A stretch of DNA of 64,000 bases from an uncultured Pirellulaceae bacterium (GTDB lineage: Bacteria > Planctomycetota > Planctomycetia > Pirellulales > Pirellulaceae). The DNA lies in the NCBI GenBank assembly GCA_938084685.1, contig CALKGE010000003.1, positions 285,259 to 349,258 of the forward strand, given 5' to 3'. Shown here in pieces: positions 29,490 through 37,831 of the stretch (its first letter is position 1; each line of letters begins with the position of its first letter). The notes beneath the pieces are model-generated. The model did not search any database, was not told the origin of the DNA, and saw nothing but the letters and a program-made list of their open reading frames with translations. A program made the position numbers and the translations under genes.

Positions 29490-30218
29490 TCAGTTACCGT
29501 TTTCGGCGATGACAAGCAGGTCTTTCATTTCACGGACGGCCTGAGTTAGTCCGACGAATACGGCGCGAGCGACAATCGAGTGACCGATGTTGAGTTCCAC
29601 CATGTTTTCAATGCGTGCAACCGGAATTACGTTCTGGTAGTTCAGCCCGTGTCCGGCATGCAGAGTCATACCGAGATCGACGATCTGTTTTCCCGCAGCG
29701 GCCAGTTCCTCCAGGCAGTTTTGGCGTTCTGCAGCCGAGGCGAGGGCATACTGGCCTGTATGCAGCTCCACGGCATCCACCTGTAATTTCTTGGCCGCTT
29801 CGATCTGAGCAGCTTCAGGGTCGAGGAAGAGGGAAACGCGGATGCCCGCATCGTGCAGACGGTTGACCGTATCATGGATACTGTCGTAATTGCCGACAAC
29901 ATCCAGCCCACCCTCGGTAGTTACTTCTTCACGTTTCTCAGGTACCAGCGTTGATTGATGAGGACGAGTTTCACAGGCGATGTCAACAATGTCCGCGGCA
30001 ATACTCATTTCCAGATTGAGTTTAATGTTAACGGTCTCGGACAGAATACGTACGTCCCGATCAATGATGTGCCGACGATCTTCCCGTAAATGAACGGTGA
30101 TACAATCGGCTCCTCCTAATTCCGCCATGGCTGCCGCCGTGACAGGATCAGGTTCATAGGTTTTCCTCGCTTGCCGTATTGTGGCAACGTGATCGATGTT
30201 GACGCCAAGTTCTAGCAT
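29490..30218 (-). CDS. pdxJ: Pyridoxine 5'-phosphate synthase PdxJ
   Basis: A 242-residue PdxJ, which condenses 1-deoxyxylulose 5-phosphate with aminoacetone phosphate to pyridoxine 5'-phosphate. The N-terminus [17 protein letters not shown] is diagnostic, with [35 protein letters not shown] and [11 protein letters not shown] following; catalytic His and Glu are present. Length is normal. It is embedded in the operon with RFAP synthase and the EboE-like gene. Confidence 0.95.
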   Translation of the reverse strand: MLELGVNIDHVATIRQARKTYEPDPVTAAAMAELGGADCITVHLREDRRHIIDRDVRILSETVNIKLNLEMSIAADIVDIACETRPHQSTLVPEKREEVTTEGGLDVVGNYDSIHDTVNRLHDAGIRVSLFLDPEAAQIEAAKKLQVDAVELHTGQYALASAAERQNCLEELAAAGKQIVDLGMTLHAGHGLNYQNVIPVARIENMVELNIGHSIVARAVFVGLTQAVREMKDLLVIAENGN

Positions 30219-30318
30219 GGTTTGCCTGGGATGAAATCGGTGGTGCTACCGCTTCATTATGACTCAATGTGCTTAAAGGGCAATCAGCTTCGTAGCGAAT
30301 TCGGACCGGAGGCAACGC

Positions 30319-31317
30319 TTAACGAAAGCTAACAACCGCTCCCTGGTTATCAGGCTTTACGATGTCCACCAGTAATCGCTGGCCGGAGCCATCATCAGGC
30401 AGGTTGCGTTTGAAATCCTTGGCAGCTTCTTTGGAATCGAAGAAACAGAAGAGTGTCGGCCCCCAACTGCTTTGTCCCACTCCGCGTGCTCCCAGTTGTT
30501 TCAGCCAGGCGACGCGATTGTTCAAGAGGCGACCATTATAGGGGCCTCCCTGAACTGCTTCGAAGCAACTTCCGGCTAACCGGCCGTAGGATTCAATGGC
30601 ATCGGTAACCTGATTGAAATCCTGGGCGGTCAAGCCAGGCAGCAACTGAGATTGAATGATGTCGAGTAAGGTATCCGTAGTGCGCTGGGATACCGGTGGA
30701 ATATCAGTAAATGCTTTCGATTCAGACTCGCCAGAGAGACCGCTTCCAATTTCGGGGCGAATAAGTGCGATTCGCCATTTCGTGGGGAACTCCATGCGGC
30801 ACTCCAGCGGCGAGATTCGTTCGCTGGGAAGTCGTCCTCGTTCGACGATCAGGCCGCCGAATTCAAATCCATATGTGCCGACGGCACTACGGGCTGCCCT
30901 GTTAACGACGATCGCCCGTTCCATGGCCGAGAAACCAGAGTTAGTTGTAAACCACTGCAGAGCTTCAGCGGTGGAGAGGCCCAGCTGGGTTCCCAAGCCG
31001 AGGCCTACGTGTTGGGGTGGCGCTTTGGTGACTTGCAGCGTACAGTTTGGCAGACTTTCTGCTTTGGTGTAGTCCTGCCACATTTGAGCGAATTCTGTCA
31101 GCCGTTCTGCATGAACGCCCGTCGTGCTGAAAGTTTCGCTGGCTGTGGCTTTTACCTTGATTCGAGGTTTCTTAAGCATCAGGCCGACACCGCCAAAATT
31201 GCGACCTTCCTGATTGCCAAAAGCCAGCAATCCAAAGTGCAGCCGGGTAGGAGCACTGACGGAGATGGCTGTCAAACCGGGATCCTGGGCTGCGTTCGTA
31301 ATCTGCGTGTCGCTCAT
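30319..31317 (-). CDS. Beta-ribofuranosylaminobenzene 5'-phosphate synthase
   Basis: A 332-residue GHMP-family protein of the beta-RFAP synthase type, the enzyme that joins p-aminobenzoate (or 4-hydroxybenzoate in archaea) to PRPP with loss of CO2, the first committed step of methanopterin biosynthesis. Motifs: VSAPTRLHFGLLAFG (about 19-33), GGVGLML, HVGLGLGTQLGLSTAEAL (about 107-124) and ARGVGQSSWGPTLFCFF near the C-terminus. It ends 100 bases before pdxJ and starts 10 bases after glnS. With pabAB nearby this supports a pABA-dependent methanopterin-type route. Confidence 0.9.
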   Translation of the reverse strand: MSDTQITNAAQDPGLTAISVSAPTRLHFGLLAFGNQEGRNFGGVGLMLKKPRIKVKATASETFSTTGVHAERLTEFAQMWQDYTKAESLPNCTLQVTKAPPQHVGLGLGTQLGLSTAEALQWFTTNSGFSAMERAIVVNRAARSAVGTYGFEFGGLIVERGRLPSERISPLECRMEFPTKWRIALIRPEIGSGLSGESESKAFTDIPPVSQRTTDTLLDIIQSQLLPGLTAQDFNQVTDAIESYGRLAGSCFEAVQGGPYNGRLLNNRVAWLKQLGARGVGQSSWGPTLFCFFDSKEAAKDFKRNLPDDGSGQRLLVDIVKPDNQGAVVSFR

Positions 31318-31326
31318 GGATGGAAG

Positions 31327-33036
31327 CTACCCTTTCTTCTGCATTTTTGCCCACGTGTCCCGGAGTGTAACACTGCGGTTGAACACCGGACTCGTTTCTG
31401 AACTATCTTCACTGTCTACGCAGAAATAACCAAGTCGTTCGAACTGGAATCGTTCGCCTGGACGAGCCTGTCCCAGTGAGGGTTCGAGTTTACAGTTTTT
31501 CAGAACTTCGAGCGAATTGGGGTTCAGGTTATCCAGATAAGATTTTCCTTCTTCTACCTGGTTTGGATCCGGAGTTTCAAACAGATGATCGTAGAGTCGT
31601 ACTTCGGCATCAACGGCGTGTTCCGCCGAGACCCAATGGATCGTCCCACGGACTTTGCGTCCGTCCGGGGCCTGTCCACCACGTGTTTCCGGATCATAGG
31701 TACAACGCAGTTCGACGATGTTGCCCTCCTCGTCCTTGATCACTTCCTGGCACGTGATGAAGAATCCATAACGCAGTCTGACTTCCCGTCCCGGACCAAG
31801 CCGGAAGAATTTCTTGGGAGGATCTTCCATGAAGTCAGACTGCTCAATGTAGAGCTCTCGGGTGAAAGGGATCTGTCGAGTGCCAGCAGATGGGTCCTCC
31901 GGGTTATTGACCGCTTCCATCATTTCCACATGACCTTCTTCGTAATTGTCAATGACGACTTTCAGAGGCCGCAGGACTGCCGCTCGCCGAGGAGCTTCCT
32001 TGTTGAGTTGCGCTCGCAGTGCATCTTCCAGCCAGGAGATGTCATGGGTTGAATTCTGTTTCGTGACACCAATCCGCGAGCAGAACTGACGGATGGCGTC
32101 GGGAGTGTAGCCGCGACGGCGGAGTCCCGAGATGGTGGGCATACGCGGATCGTCCCATCCCTGAACGTGATTGTTCTGGACAAGTTCCAGCAGGCGGCGT
32201 TTGCTCATGAGCGTATGAGTCATACTGAGGCGAGCAAATTCATATTGCCGTGAGCGGAAGATGTCCAGCTCGTCGAGGAACCAATCGTAGAGTGGACGGT
32301 GGTGTTCAAATTCGAGCGTGCAGATGGAATGAGTGATTTTTTCTATGGAATCACAGATGCCATGAGCGAAATCGTACATGGGGTAAATACACCACTGGTC
32401 CCCGGTGCGGTGGTGGTGAAAATGTTTGATGCGGTACATCGCCGGGTCACGCATGTTCATGTTGGGTGAAGCCATGTCGATTTTTGCTCGCAACGTATGC
32501 TCCCCGTCCGCAAACTCGCCAGCTTTCATGCGTTGGAAAAGATCCATGTTTTCTTCCACACTACGCTCTCGATAGGGACTGTCCTCGCCGACGGTATCCC
32601 AGCCACCTCGGTATTCCCGAGTTTCTTCAGGAGAGAGGCTGCAGACGTAAGCTTTGCCCGCCTGAATGAGTTGAATGGCGTAGTCATAGAGCTGTTGGAA
32701 GTAGTCCGAGGCGAAATAGATTCCGTCCCAGTCAAAACCAAGCCACTGCACATCCTGCTTGATGGATTCGACGTATTCGGTCTCCTCTTTGGCCGGGTTG
32801 GTGTCGTCAAATCTGAGATTGCATTTGCCGTTGTAGTTTTTTGCAATGCCGAAGTTGAGGCAGATGCTTTTGGCATGGCCGATATGCAGATAGCCATTTG
32901 GTTCAGGAGGAAATCGAGTGTGAACTCGTCCTTGATGTGTGTCGGCAGCCAGATCTGCTTCGACGATCTGTTCGATGAAGTTCCTGGAGCGTTCTTCCGG
33001 CTCCGAGGTTTCCGCACTTTGGTTGTCAGTGGTCAT
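31327..33036 (-). CDS. glnS: Glutaminyl-tRNA synthetase
   Basis: A 569-residue class I synthetase charging tRNA-Gln directly. HIGH is seen in [11 protein letters not shown], the KMSKS-equivalent in [11 protein letters not shown], and the [19 protein letters not shown] element is specific for GlnRS. The C-terminal anticodon-binding beta-barrels run to the end ([31 protein letters not shown]). I use ATG at 33036; a longer frame from TTG at 33102 lacks support. Presence of GlnRS suggests that the Gat amidotransferase is not needed for Gln-tRNA. It is next to gltX. Confidence 0.94.
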   Translation of the reverse strand: MTTDNQSAETSEPEERSRNFIEQIVEADLAADTHQGRVHTRFPPEPNGYLHIGHAKSICLNFGIAKNYNGKCNLRFDDTNPAKEETEYVESIKQDVQWLGFDWDGIYFASDYFQQLYDYAIQLIQAGKAYVCSLSPEETREYRGGWDTVGEDSPYRERSVEENMDLFQRMKAGEFADGEHTLRAKIDMASPNMNMRDPAMYRIKHFHHHRTGDQWCIYPMYDFAHGICDSIEKITHSICTLEFEHHRPLYDWFLDELDIFRSRQYEFARLSMTHTLMSKRRLLELVQNNHVQGWDDPRMPTISGLRRRGYTPDAIRQFCSRIGVTKQNSTHDISWLEDALRAQLNKEAPRRAAVLRPLKVVIDNYEEGHVEMMEAVNNPEDPSAGTRQIPFTRELYIEQSDFMEDPPKKFFRLGPGREVRLRYGFFITCQEVIKDEEGNIVELRCTYDPETRGGQAPDGRKVRGTIHWVSAEHAVDAEVRLYDHLFETPDPNQVEEGKSYLDNLNPNSLEVLKNCKLEPSLGQARPGERFQFERLGYFCVDSEDSSETSPVFNRSVTLRDTWAKMQKKG

Positions 33037-33140
33037 AGGTTCTATTGAATAGGGCTGAACGGAAATGAAGAGAATGCTTCTGCCTTTAAATTCTAACGGC
33101 AATGGAATCGTTCTGAATATGGCAATTCGTCGAACTTGGC

Positions 33141-34745
33141 CTATTCAGAGGATCCTTCACTGGCTTCGGTCGGGGGCGTATGGTTGTGAGCCGCTGTGAT
33201 CGCCAGGTTAATTCGGTTGATACAGCGTTGTTGTCCCAGGATGGCGAGTGTTTCGAAGAGTCCGAACCCAACTGGCTTGCCTGTCGTTGAGACGCGCACC
33301 GGGTGAATGATCTCACCGAATTTGATCTCTTTGGATTCGACAAATTCGCGCATGGCCTGTTCCACGGTTTCGGTAGTAAAGTTGTCGAGTTCTGCCAGGA
33401 TATCCCGGAATTCGGCGAGCAGTTCGAGAGCGTTTTCTGGCTGGACGAGTCGTTTGGTGAAGGCTTTGGAGTCGTAGCGAAGGTTATTATCAGCAGTGAA
33501 AAAGTCGTCGTAGTCGAGGATGTCGCCGGCTACGGTTATTCGGTTTTCCGTCGCTTCGATGATCTCGTTGAGGTAAGGGCCTGTCTCGCAGGGAGGAGGC
33601 GTTTCCAGCAGGCCGGCCTGTTGCAGGAAAGGTACACAGAGCGCGGTCTTCTTTTTGGTGTCGAGTTTGTCCATCTCCCGCTGCTGAAAGGCAGTGAGTT
33701 TTGTGGGGTCGAAGCTGGCCGGACTTTTGACGACTCGATCCAGTGAAAAGGATTCGATCATCTCGTCCAGCGTGAAGGCTTCGGTTTCTCCGTCGAGTGA
33801 CCAGCCGAGTAGTAGCAGGTAGTTGACGATGGCATGAGGCAGGAAGCCGATGTCCCTGTAGAAGTCAACGATGACCGGGTTGAATGTATCTTCGTTTAGT
33901 TCCCAACCGCAGAGTTGGGCTATCTCGGCACCGTTGTCATAGAGTTTTTTGAAATCCTGATTTTTCAGGTACTTGGAGAGTTTGCGTTTGCTGAGTTTGT
34001 TTCTGCTGCCGGGTTCGGCTACGTAGGGTAAGTGGGCGTATTGTGGCAGGTCGTAACCGAGGCTTTGTGCGATGAAGATTTGACGCGGTGTGTTGGAGAG
34101 GTGTTCTTCGGCGCGGATGACATGAGTGATTTCCAGTTCTGCGTCATCGACAACACTGGCAAGATGGTAGAGGCATGTTCCATCCGCTTTTTGAATGACC
34201 ATGTCCTGTTCATGAGCCCATTCGAATTCGACGTTACCTCGGATCAAATCCGGGATGAGGCAGACTCCTTCTCGCGGCATTTTCAAACGGATGACAGCGG
34301 TCCGTCCTTCGGCTTCGAAAGCAGAAGCCTGTTCGTCGGTTTCAGCCATCCAATTGCGACTGTAGACAAAGGTTCGTTTTTCGGCCTGCGCGGCTTCGCG
34401 TTCGGCCTGTATCTCTTCGGGCCGGCTGTAGTCTCTGTAAGCGGTACCGCCTGCCAGCATTCTTTCAACGGCGGCCTGATACTTGTCGGTCCGTTGTGAT
34501 TGGAAGTAGGGAGCGTGGGGCCCGTCGACTTCAGGGCCTTCGTCCCAGTTGATCCCCAGCCAGCGGAAGCCATCGAGGATTGGTTGCAGAGCTTCTTCGA
34601 CATTTCGATTCTGGTCCGTGTCGTCGATGCGCAGAATGAACTGACCTCCATGTTTGCGGGCAAAGAGCCAGTTAAACAGAGCGGTGCGAACACCGCCAAT
34701 GTGCAGGTAGCCGGTTGGACTGGGGGCAAAACGAGTGCGAACCAT
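33141..34745 (-). CDS. gltX: Glutamyl-tRNA synthetase
   Basis: A 534-residue GltX from ATG at 34745, opening [28 protein letters not shown] with the HIGH-type HIGG and the second signature KLSKRKLSK at mid-protein. Anticodon-binding helices follow (about 330-520). Upstream in-frame ATGs at 34796 and 34784 would add 12-17 residues without similarity to the family. It is divergent from the imuA promoter, with about 230 bases between the start codons, and leads the operon that continues with glnS and beta-RFAP synthase. Confidence 0.93.
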   Translation of the reverse strand: MVRTRFAPSPTGYLHIGGVRTALFNWLFARKHGGQFILRIDDTDQNRNVEEALQPILDGFRWLGINWDEGPEVDGPHAPYFQSQRTDKYQAAVERMLAGGTAYRDYSRPEEIQAEREAAQAEKRTFVYSRNWMAETDEQASAFEAEGRTAVIRLKMPREGVCLIPDLIRGNVEFEWAHEQDMVIQKADGTCLYHLASVVDDAELEITHVIRAEEHLSNTPRQIFIAQSLGYDLPQYAHLPYVAEPGSRNKLSKRKLSKYLKNQDFKKLYDNGAEIAQLCGWELNEDTFNPVIVDFYRDIGFLPHAIVNYLLLLGWSLDGETEAFTLDEMIESFSLDRVVKSPASFDPTKLTAFQQREMDKLDTKKKTALCVPFLQQAGLLETPPPCETGPYLNEIIEATENRITVAGDILDYDDFFTADNNLRYDSKAFTKRLVQPENALELLAEFRDILAELDNFTTETVEQAMREFVESKEIKFGEIIHPVRVSTTGKPVGFGLFETLAILGQQRCINRINLAITAAHNHTPPTEASEGSSE

Positions 34746-34802
34746 GGAATGTGCTTTTGTGGTGAATTTTGAGTAATCCCTCATTTTATCGGGCATTGTT
34801 TG

Positions 34803-34837
34803 GGTCGAATATGGCCAGCGGTTGAATTAATTCGACC
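34803..34837. repeat. Inverted repeat between gltX and imuA
   Basis: GGTCGAAT at 34803-34810 and ATTCGACC at 34830-34837 form a perfect 8-base inverted repeat with a 19-base loop. It lies 58 bases before the gltX start (minus strand) and could shape the gltX leader or bind a regulator; no function is shown. Confidence 0.4.
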
Positions 34838-34884
34838 TGATGGAACTGTTTTTATTGAAGCTCAGAAAAAAAACAGCCGAACTA

Positions 34885-34914
34885 TTGACAGATAAGTATA
34901 CATATGTACACTAT
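34885..34914 (+). promoter_or_regulatory. Probable imuA-imuB-dnaE2 promoter
   Basis: A perfect -35 TTGACA at 34885-34890 is followed 18 bases later by CACTAT (34909-34914), a partial -10. Transcription would begin near 34921, leaving a leader of about 57 bases before the ATG at 34978. The spacer contains the palindrome 34895-34912, an arrangement expected for a repressor-controlled promoter. The assignment rests on consensus and position. Confidence 0.55.
34895..34912. promoter_or_regulatory. Palindrome in imu promoter, candidate LexA operator
   Basis: AGTATACATATGTACACT is a near-perfect 18-base palindrome (16 of 18 symmetric), half-site GTRTAC with ATAT between. It occupies the spacer of the predicted promoter. 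imuA-imuB-dnaE2 cassettes are usually under LexA control, and TAC-N4-GTA resembles the cyanobacterial-type LexA box more than the GAAC-N4-GTTC or CTG-N10-CAG types. Identity as the LexA box is inference. Confidence 0.5.
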
Positions 34915-34977
34915 CTATTGGCCACTACAGAGTGTCTGGATGCATCGAAACAACAGAAAGTGATTGAGATAACAGAG

Positions 34978-35883
34978 ATGGTTGATTCAGCTGCGGATTC
35001 GAACATCATGATTCGTCAGGTCCATGATCTATTGGCTCGGAGCCATCTTTCCGTTTCGGTTGCGGCGGATTCAGAGGATGGTTTGGAGTTTTCTGGTGAC
35101 CGGGAAGTATTTGGTAGTTGTGGATCCGGAGTGGTTTCGACGGGTTGGCCCCAGTTGGATGCTATTTTTCCCGAAGGTGGTCTCAGGCCGGGAATGTTAC
35201 TGGAATGTTTGGGGACGTTACAGGGAGGAGGAGTGGCGTTATTGGGACTATGGTTTGCCTGGCAGATGTTTGTAGGGAAATGGGGGCGAGTTGACAGACA
35301 GGTTGGCGGAGTGCCCTGTTCGATGGAGGGGAGGCAAGGAGGTGTATTCATTGTTTTTGATAATGACCGGCGGTTTTATCCACCGGCCGCCGCTGCACTA
35401 GGGATTGCACTGGACCGGTTAATGATTATCAGGCCTGAAAATAAACAGGATTTGTACTGGGCTTTGGATCAGGTGCTGCGTTGTCCTGCTGTAGGAGCGG
35501 TATGGAGTTCTTTGCCGGAAGTGAGTGGCCGGGAATTCAGGCGTTTGCAGTTGGCCGCGGAGTCGGGACGGGCATTAGGAGTTGTGGTGAGAGAAAAGAA
35601 GTTTGGGAAAACGCCAACCTGGGCTCATGTACGACTACAGATTTCTGCTTTGCCGGCCAAAACAGACAGTCTGAAGAATACGAGTGATTGGCGTTTCCGA
35701 GTTGAACGAAAACGAGCTGTTTCAGCGATGGTTGGACAAGGGATGGCTGGACAAGCGATGGAGGGATTCGGATGTGAAGTTGATTTAAGGGAGGTTGCAG
35801 AGACAAGTGGAACAGGGCAATTACGAAACCATGAATGGAAAGCGGGGCGCAGTGAGCAAACAGTGTATCAGCAAACGGAGTAA
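34978..35883 (+). CDS. imuA: ImuA-like protein (SOS mutagenesis accessory)
   Basis: A 301-residue protein from ATG 34978 with the RecA-like fold of ImuA: GVVSTGWPQLDAIFPEGGLRPGMLLECLG then GGGVALLGLWFAWQM. The Walker A lysine is missing, as in other ImuA proteins. The region VFIVFDNDRRFYPPAAAALGIALDRLMIIRP matches the DRMLLVRP-type segment of the family. An earlier ATG at 34840 would add 46 residues, but those codons overlap the predicted promoter, so I take 34978. It is followed by imuB and dnaE2. Family identity is supported mainly by context plus these motifs. Confidence 0.82.
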   Translation: MVDSAADSNIMIRQVHDLLARSHLSVSVAADSEDGLEFSGDREVFGSCGSGVVSTGWPQLDAIFPEGGLRPGMLLECLGTLQGGGVALLGLWFAWQMFVGKWGRVDRQVGGVPCSMEGRQGGVFIVFDNDRRFYPPAAAALGIALDRLMIIRPENKQDLYWALDQVLRCPAVGAVWSSLPEVSGREFRRLQLAAESGRALGVVVREKKFGKTPTWAHVRLQISALPAKTDSLKNTSDWRFRVERKRAVSAMVGQGMAGQAMEGFGCEVDLREVAETSGTGQLRNHEWKAGRSEQTVYQQTE

Positions 35884-35985
35884 GCCTTGCTGGTCGCTGC
35901 TAGTCATTAGTTGCTGGGTAGTCGGAGAGATCGAGTTCGAATTGTCGTGCCGCTCGGGTTAAAGTTCGTAGAGAGTTGAAACGCT

Positions 35986-37824
35986 ATGCAAAACAGGAGA
36001 AGAATTGCCTGTGTGTGGATAGACACAGGTCGGGCAGGGAAGCTCATCAGGGATGAGCAATATACAGGAAGTGGAGTGAAGGAATCAGACAGGGAGGTTA
36101 GCACCGGCGGTGAACTTGTTCAGCGGCAGGCGTGGCAGGAGCAGGATGCCTTGCATCGCCTTGCTCGCTGGGCAAACCGGTTTTCGCCGTTGGTTGGAGT
36201 GGCGGAGAAAGTAGAGTGGAAGCGGGAGCTACAGGCAAAGTTGCGTAAACAGGCGGGAAAGCATCAGCGAAAAAGCTATGCTCACCCTCCGGATGCTCGG
36301 TTGGATGCCTGGAAAACCGAGGCGATCTGGCTGGATATCACCAATGTTTCCCCCCTTTTTGGCTCCGAAGAAAATCTGGCTCGGCGAATACTTGACGAAG
36401 TCCGGAAGGAACTGCAGGAGAATTATCGCCGAGTGGAACTTGGACAGGAACTTGGACAGGAACTTGGACAGAGACCTGAGAAAAAATCTGACCAGGGTGT
36501 CAGACAGGATATTCAACAAGATTTCAGGCAAGGGCTGGTTGTGCGTGTTGCTGTCGCTGGGACCGTAGGTGCCAGTTGGGCAGCCTGCCTGACTCTGTCC
36601 GAAGGAATGCGACTGTTTCCTTCGGACAGAGCGTCCGTTCGGGAAGTTCTGAGGCAGCTGCCGGTTGGCTGCCTCAGACTTTCTGACGCAATACTGGATC
36701 TGCTCTATCGACTGGGAGTGCATCGATTGCATCAGTTGTTTGATTTGCCTCGCAGCGCTATTGCACAACGATTGGGAACGCTGGTTGCTCATCGATGCGA
36801 CCAGTTGCTCGGTGAGGTTGAAGAGCCGTTGCGAATTCTGTATCCCGAGCAGCAATACGTTGCCAGACAACTGTTGCCGGGACGGATTGGTGGTCCACAG
36901 GTTATGGGGGAATTGTTTGAGCAGTTGACGGCGGTACTGCTTAAGCGGCTGGAAAAAAAATCACAAGGAGTACTGCAGGTTGTATGTACTGTTGAATTAT
37001 CACGCTATGGTCAGCGGGTTTACAAAGATTTGGGGGACACTCGTCAGGATATTGAAACACTTACTCTGGGACTCTATCGCCCCACAACAGATCTCAAACA
37101 TCTGTCAGGGCTGTTTCGCCTGCAATGGGATCAGCTCGGCCGTGTTGATGAAGTTTATAGTTTCCAGGTGGAATTCACTCAGATTGTGACGATGCAGCAA
37201 AAACAGTTGTCTCTGTTTGATACTCAGCAAACAATCCAGAAAGGTTTTCGTTGCCAATCGGTAAATTCGCTTGATGGTATTCCACCAGAGAAACTTGTTC
37301 GTCTGATCGATAGACTTTCGAGTCGATTAGGAAAGCAGCGGGTGCTGCGAGCAACACTCTGTCCGGATGCGCTGCCGGAATACGGGTTTCAGCTGGAGCC
37401 GATGGCTAACTTGAATGTCCAACGTTGGTGCAGGCGAATACTTGAATCTGTTGACCATTCCCGACCTCGTGTTATTGCTCGTGCCGGGAAATCCACGAGT
37501 AATCGGCTGTCGGGTAATTCTTCTGAGGGATGGTTGTTGAAGCAGCCAAAGCCAGCAGATAGTCTCCCGGTTTGGTATTGGAAAGACCCTTTGCAGGTAC
37601 AGTGTCAAACGGATGCTCGCTTTACAGAACCACGACGGATGCTACACAAAGGGCATTGGCATCAGGTGACCCGTGTCTGGGGGCCAGAGCGGATTGAGAG
37701 TGGGTGGTGGCGAGGTAGGGCGGTACGTCGAGATTACTACCGGGTCGAGTTGGAATCAGGGTCCCGGTTCTGGATCTATCGAACTTTGCCGGGAAATCGC
37801 TGGTTTTTGCAGGGGAACTTTTGA
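35986..37824 (+). CDS. imuB: ImuB-like Y-family polymerase homolog
   Basis: A 612-residue Y-family polymerase-like protein. The N-terminus reads RRIACVWIDTG instead of the DxDxFF of active polymerases, and the SIDE-like site reads WLDITNVSPLFG; loss of the acidic residues is typical of ImuB, which works as a hub for DnaE2 rather than polymerising. The motif QKQLSLFD near residues 404-411 is a likely beta-clamp-binding peptide. At 36436-36471 a 12-base unit is repeated three times in frame (LGQE repeats). The C-terminal part resembles the ImuB tail (GPERIESGWWRGRAVRRDYY). It lies 102 bases after imuA and 7 before dnaE2. Confidence 0.85.
   Translation: MQNRRRIACVWIDTGRAGKLIRDEQYTGSGVKESDREVSTGGELVQRQAWQEQDALHRLARWANRFSPLVGVAEKVEWKRELQAKLRKQAGKHQRKSYAHPPDARLDAWKTEAIWLDITNVSPLFGSEENLARRILDEVRKELQENYRRVELGQELGQELGQRPEKKSDQGVRQDIQQDFRQGLVVRVAVAGTVGASWAACLTLSEGMRLFPSDRASVREVLRQLPVGCLRLSDAILDLLYRLGVHRLHQLFDLPRSAIAQRLGTLVAHRCDQLLGEVEEPLRILYPEQQYVARQLLPGRIGGPQVMGELFEQLTAVLLKRLEKKSQGVLQVVCTVELSRYGQRVYKDLGDTRQDIETLTLGLYRPTTDLKHLSGLFRLQWDQLGRVDEVYSFQVEFTQIVTMQQKQLSLFDTQQTIQKGFRCQSVNSLDGIPPEKLVRLIDRLSSRLGKQRVLRATLCPDALPEYGFQLEPMANLNVQRWCRRILESVDHSRPRVIARAGKSTSNRLSGNSSEGWLLKQPKPADSLPVWYWKDPLQVQCQTDARFTEPRRMLHKGHWHQVTRVWGPERIESGWWRGRAVRRDYYRVELESGSRFWIYRTLPGNRWFLQGNF
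36436..36471 (+). repeat. Three in-frame 12-base repeats inside imuB
   Basis: GAACTTGGACAG occurs three times in a row, encoding LGQE-type repeats in a Gln/Glu-rich segment that separates two conserved blocks. It keeps the frame and probably reflects slippage in a tolerant linker. Confidence 0.8.
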
Positions 37825-37831
37825 GCCAACG

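Noticed and set aside
34840..34977. Longer imuA start at 34840
   Set aside because: The extra codons cover the predicted -35, palindrome and -10, and are rich in unconserved residues.
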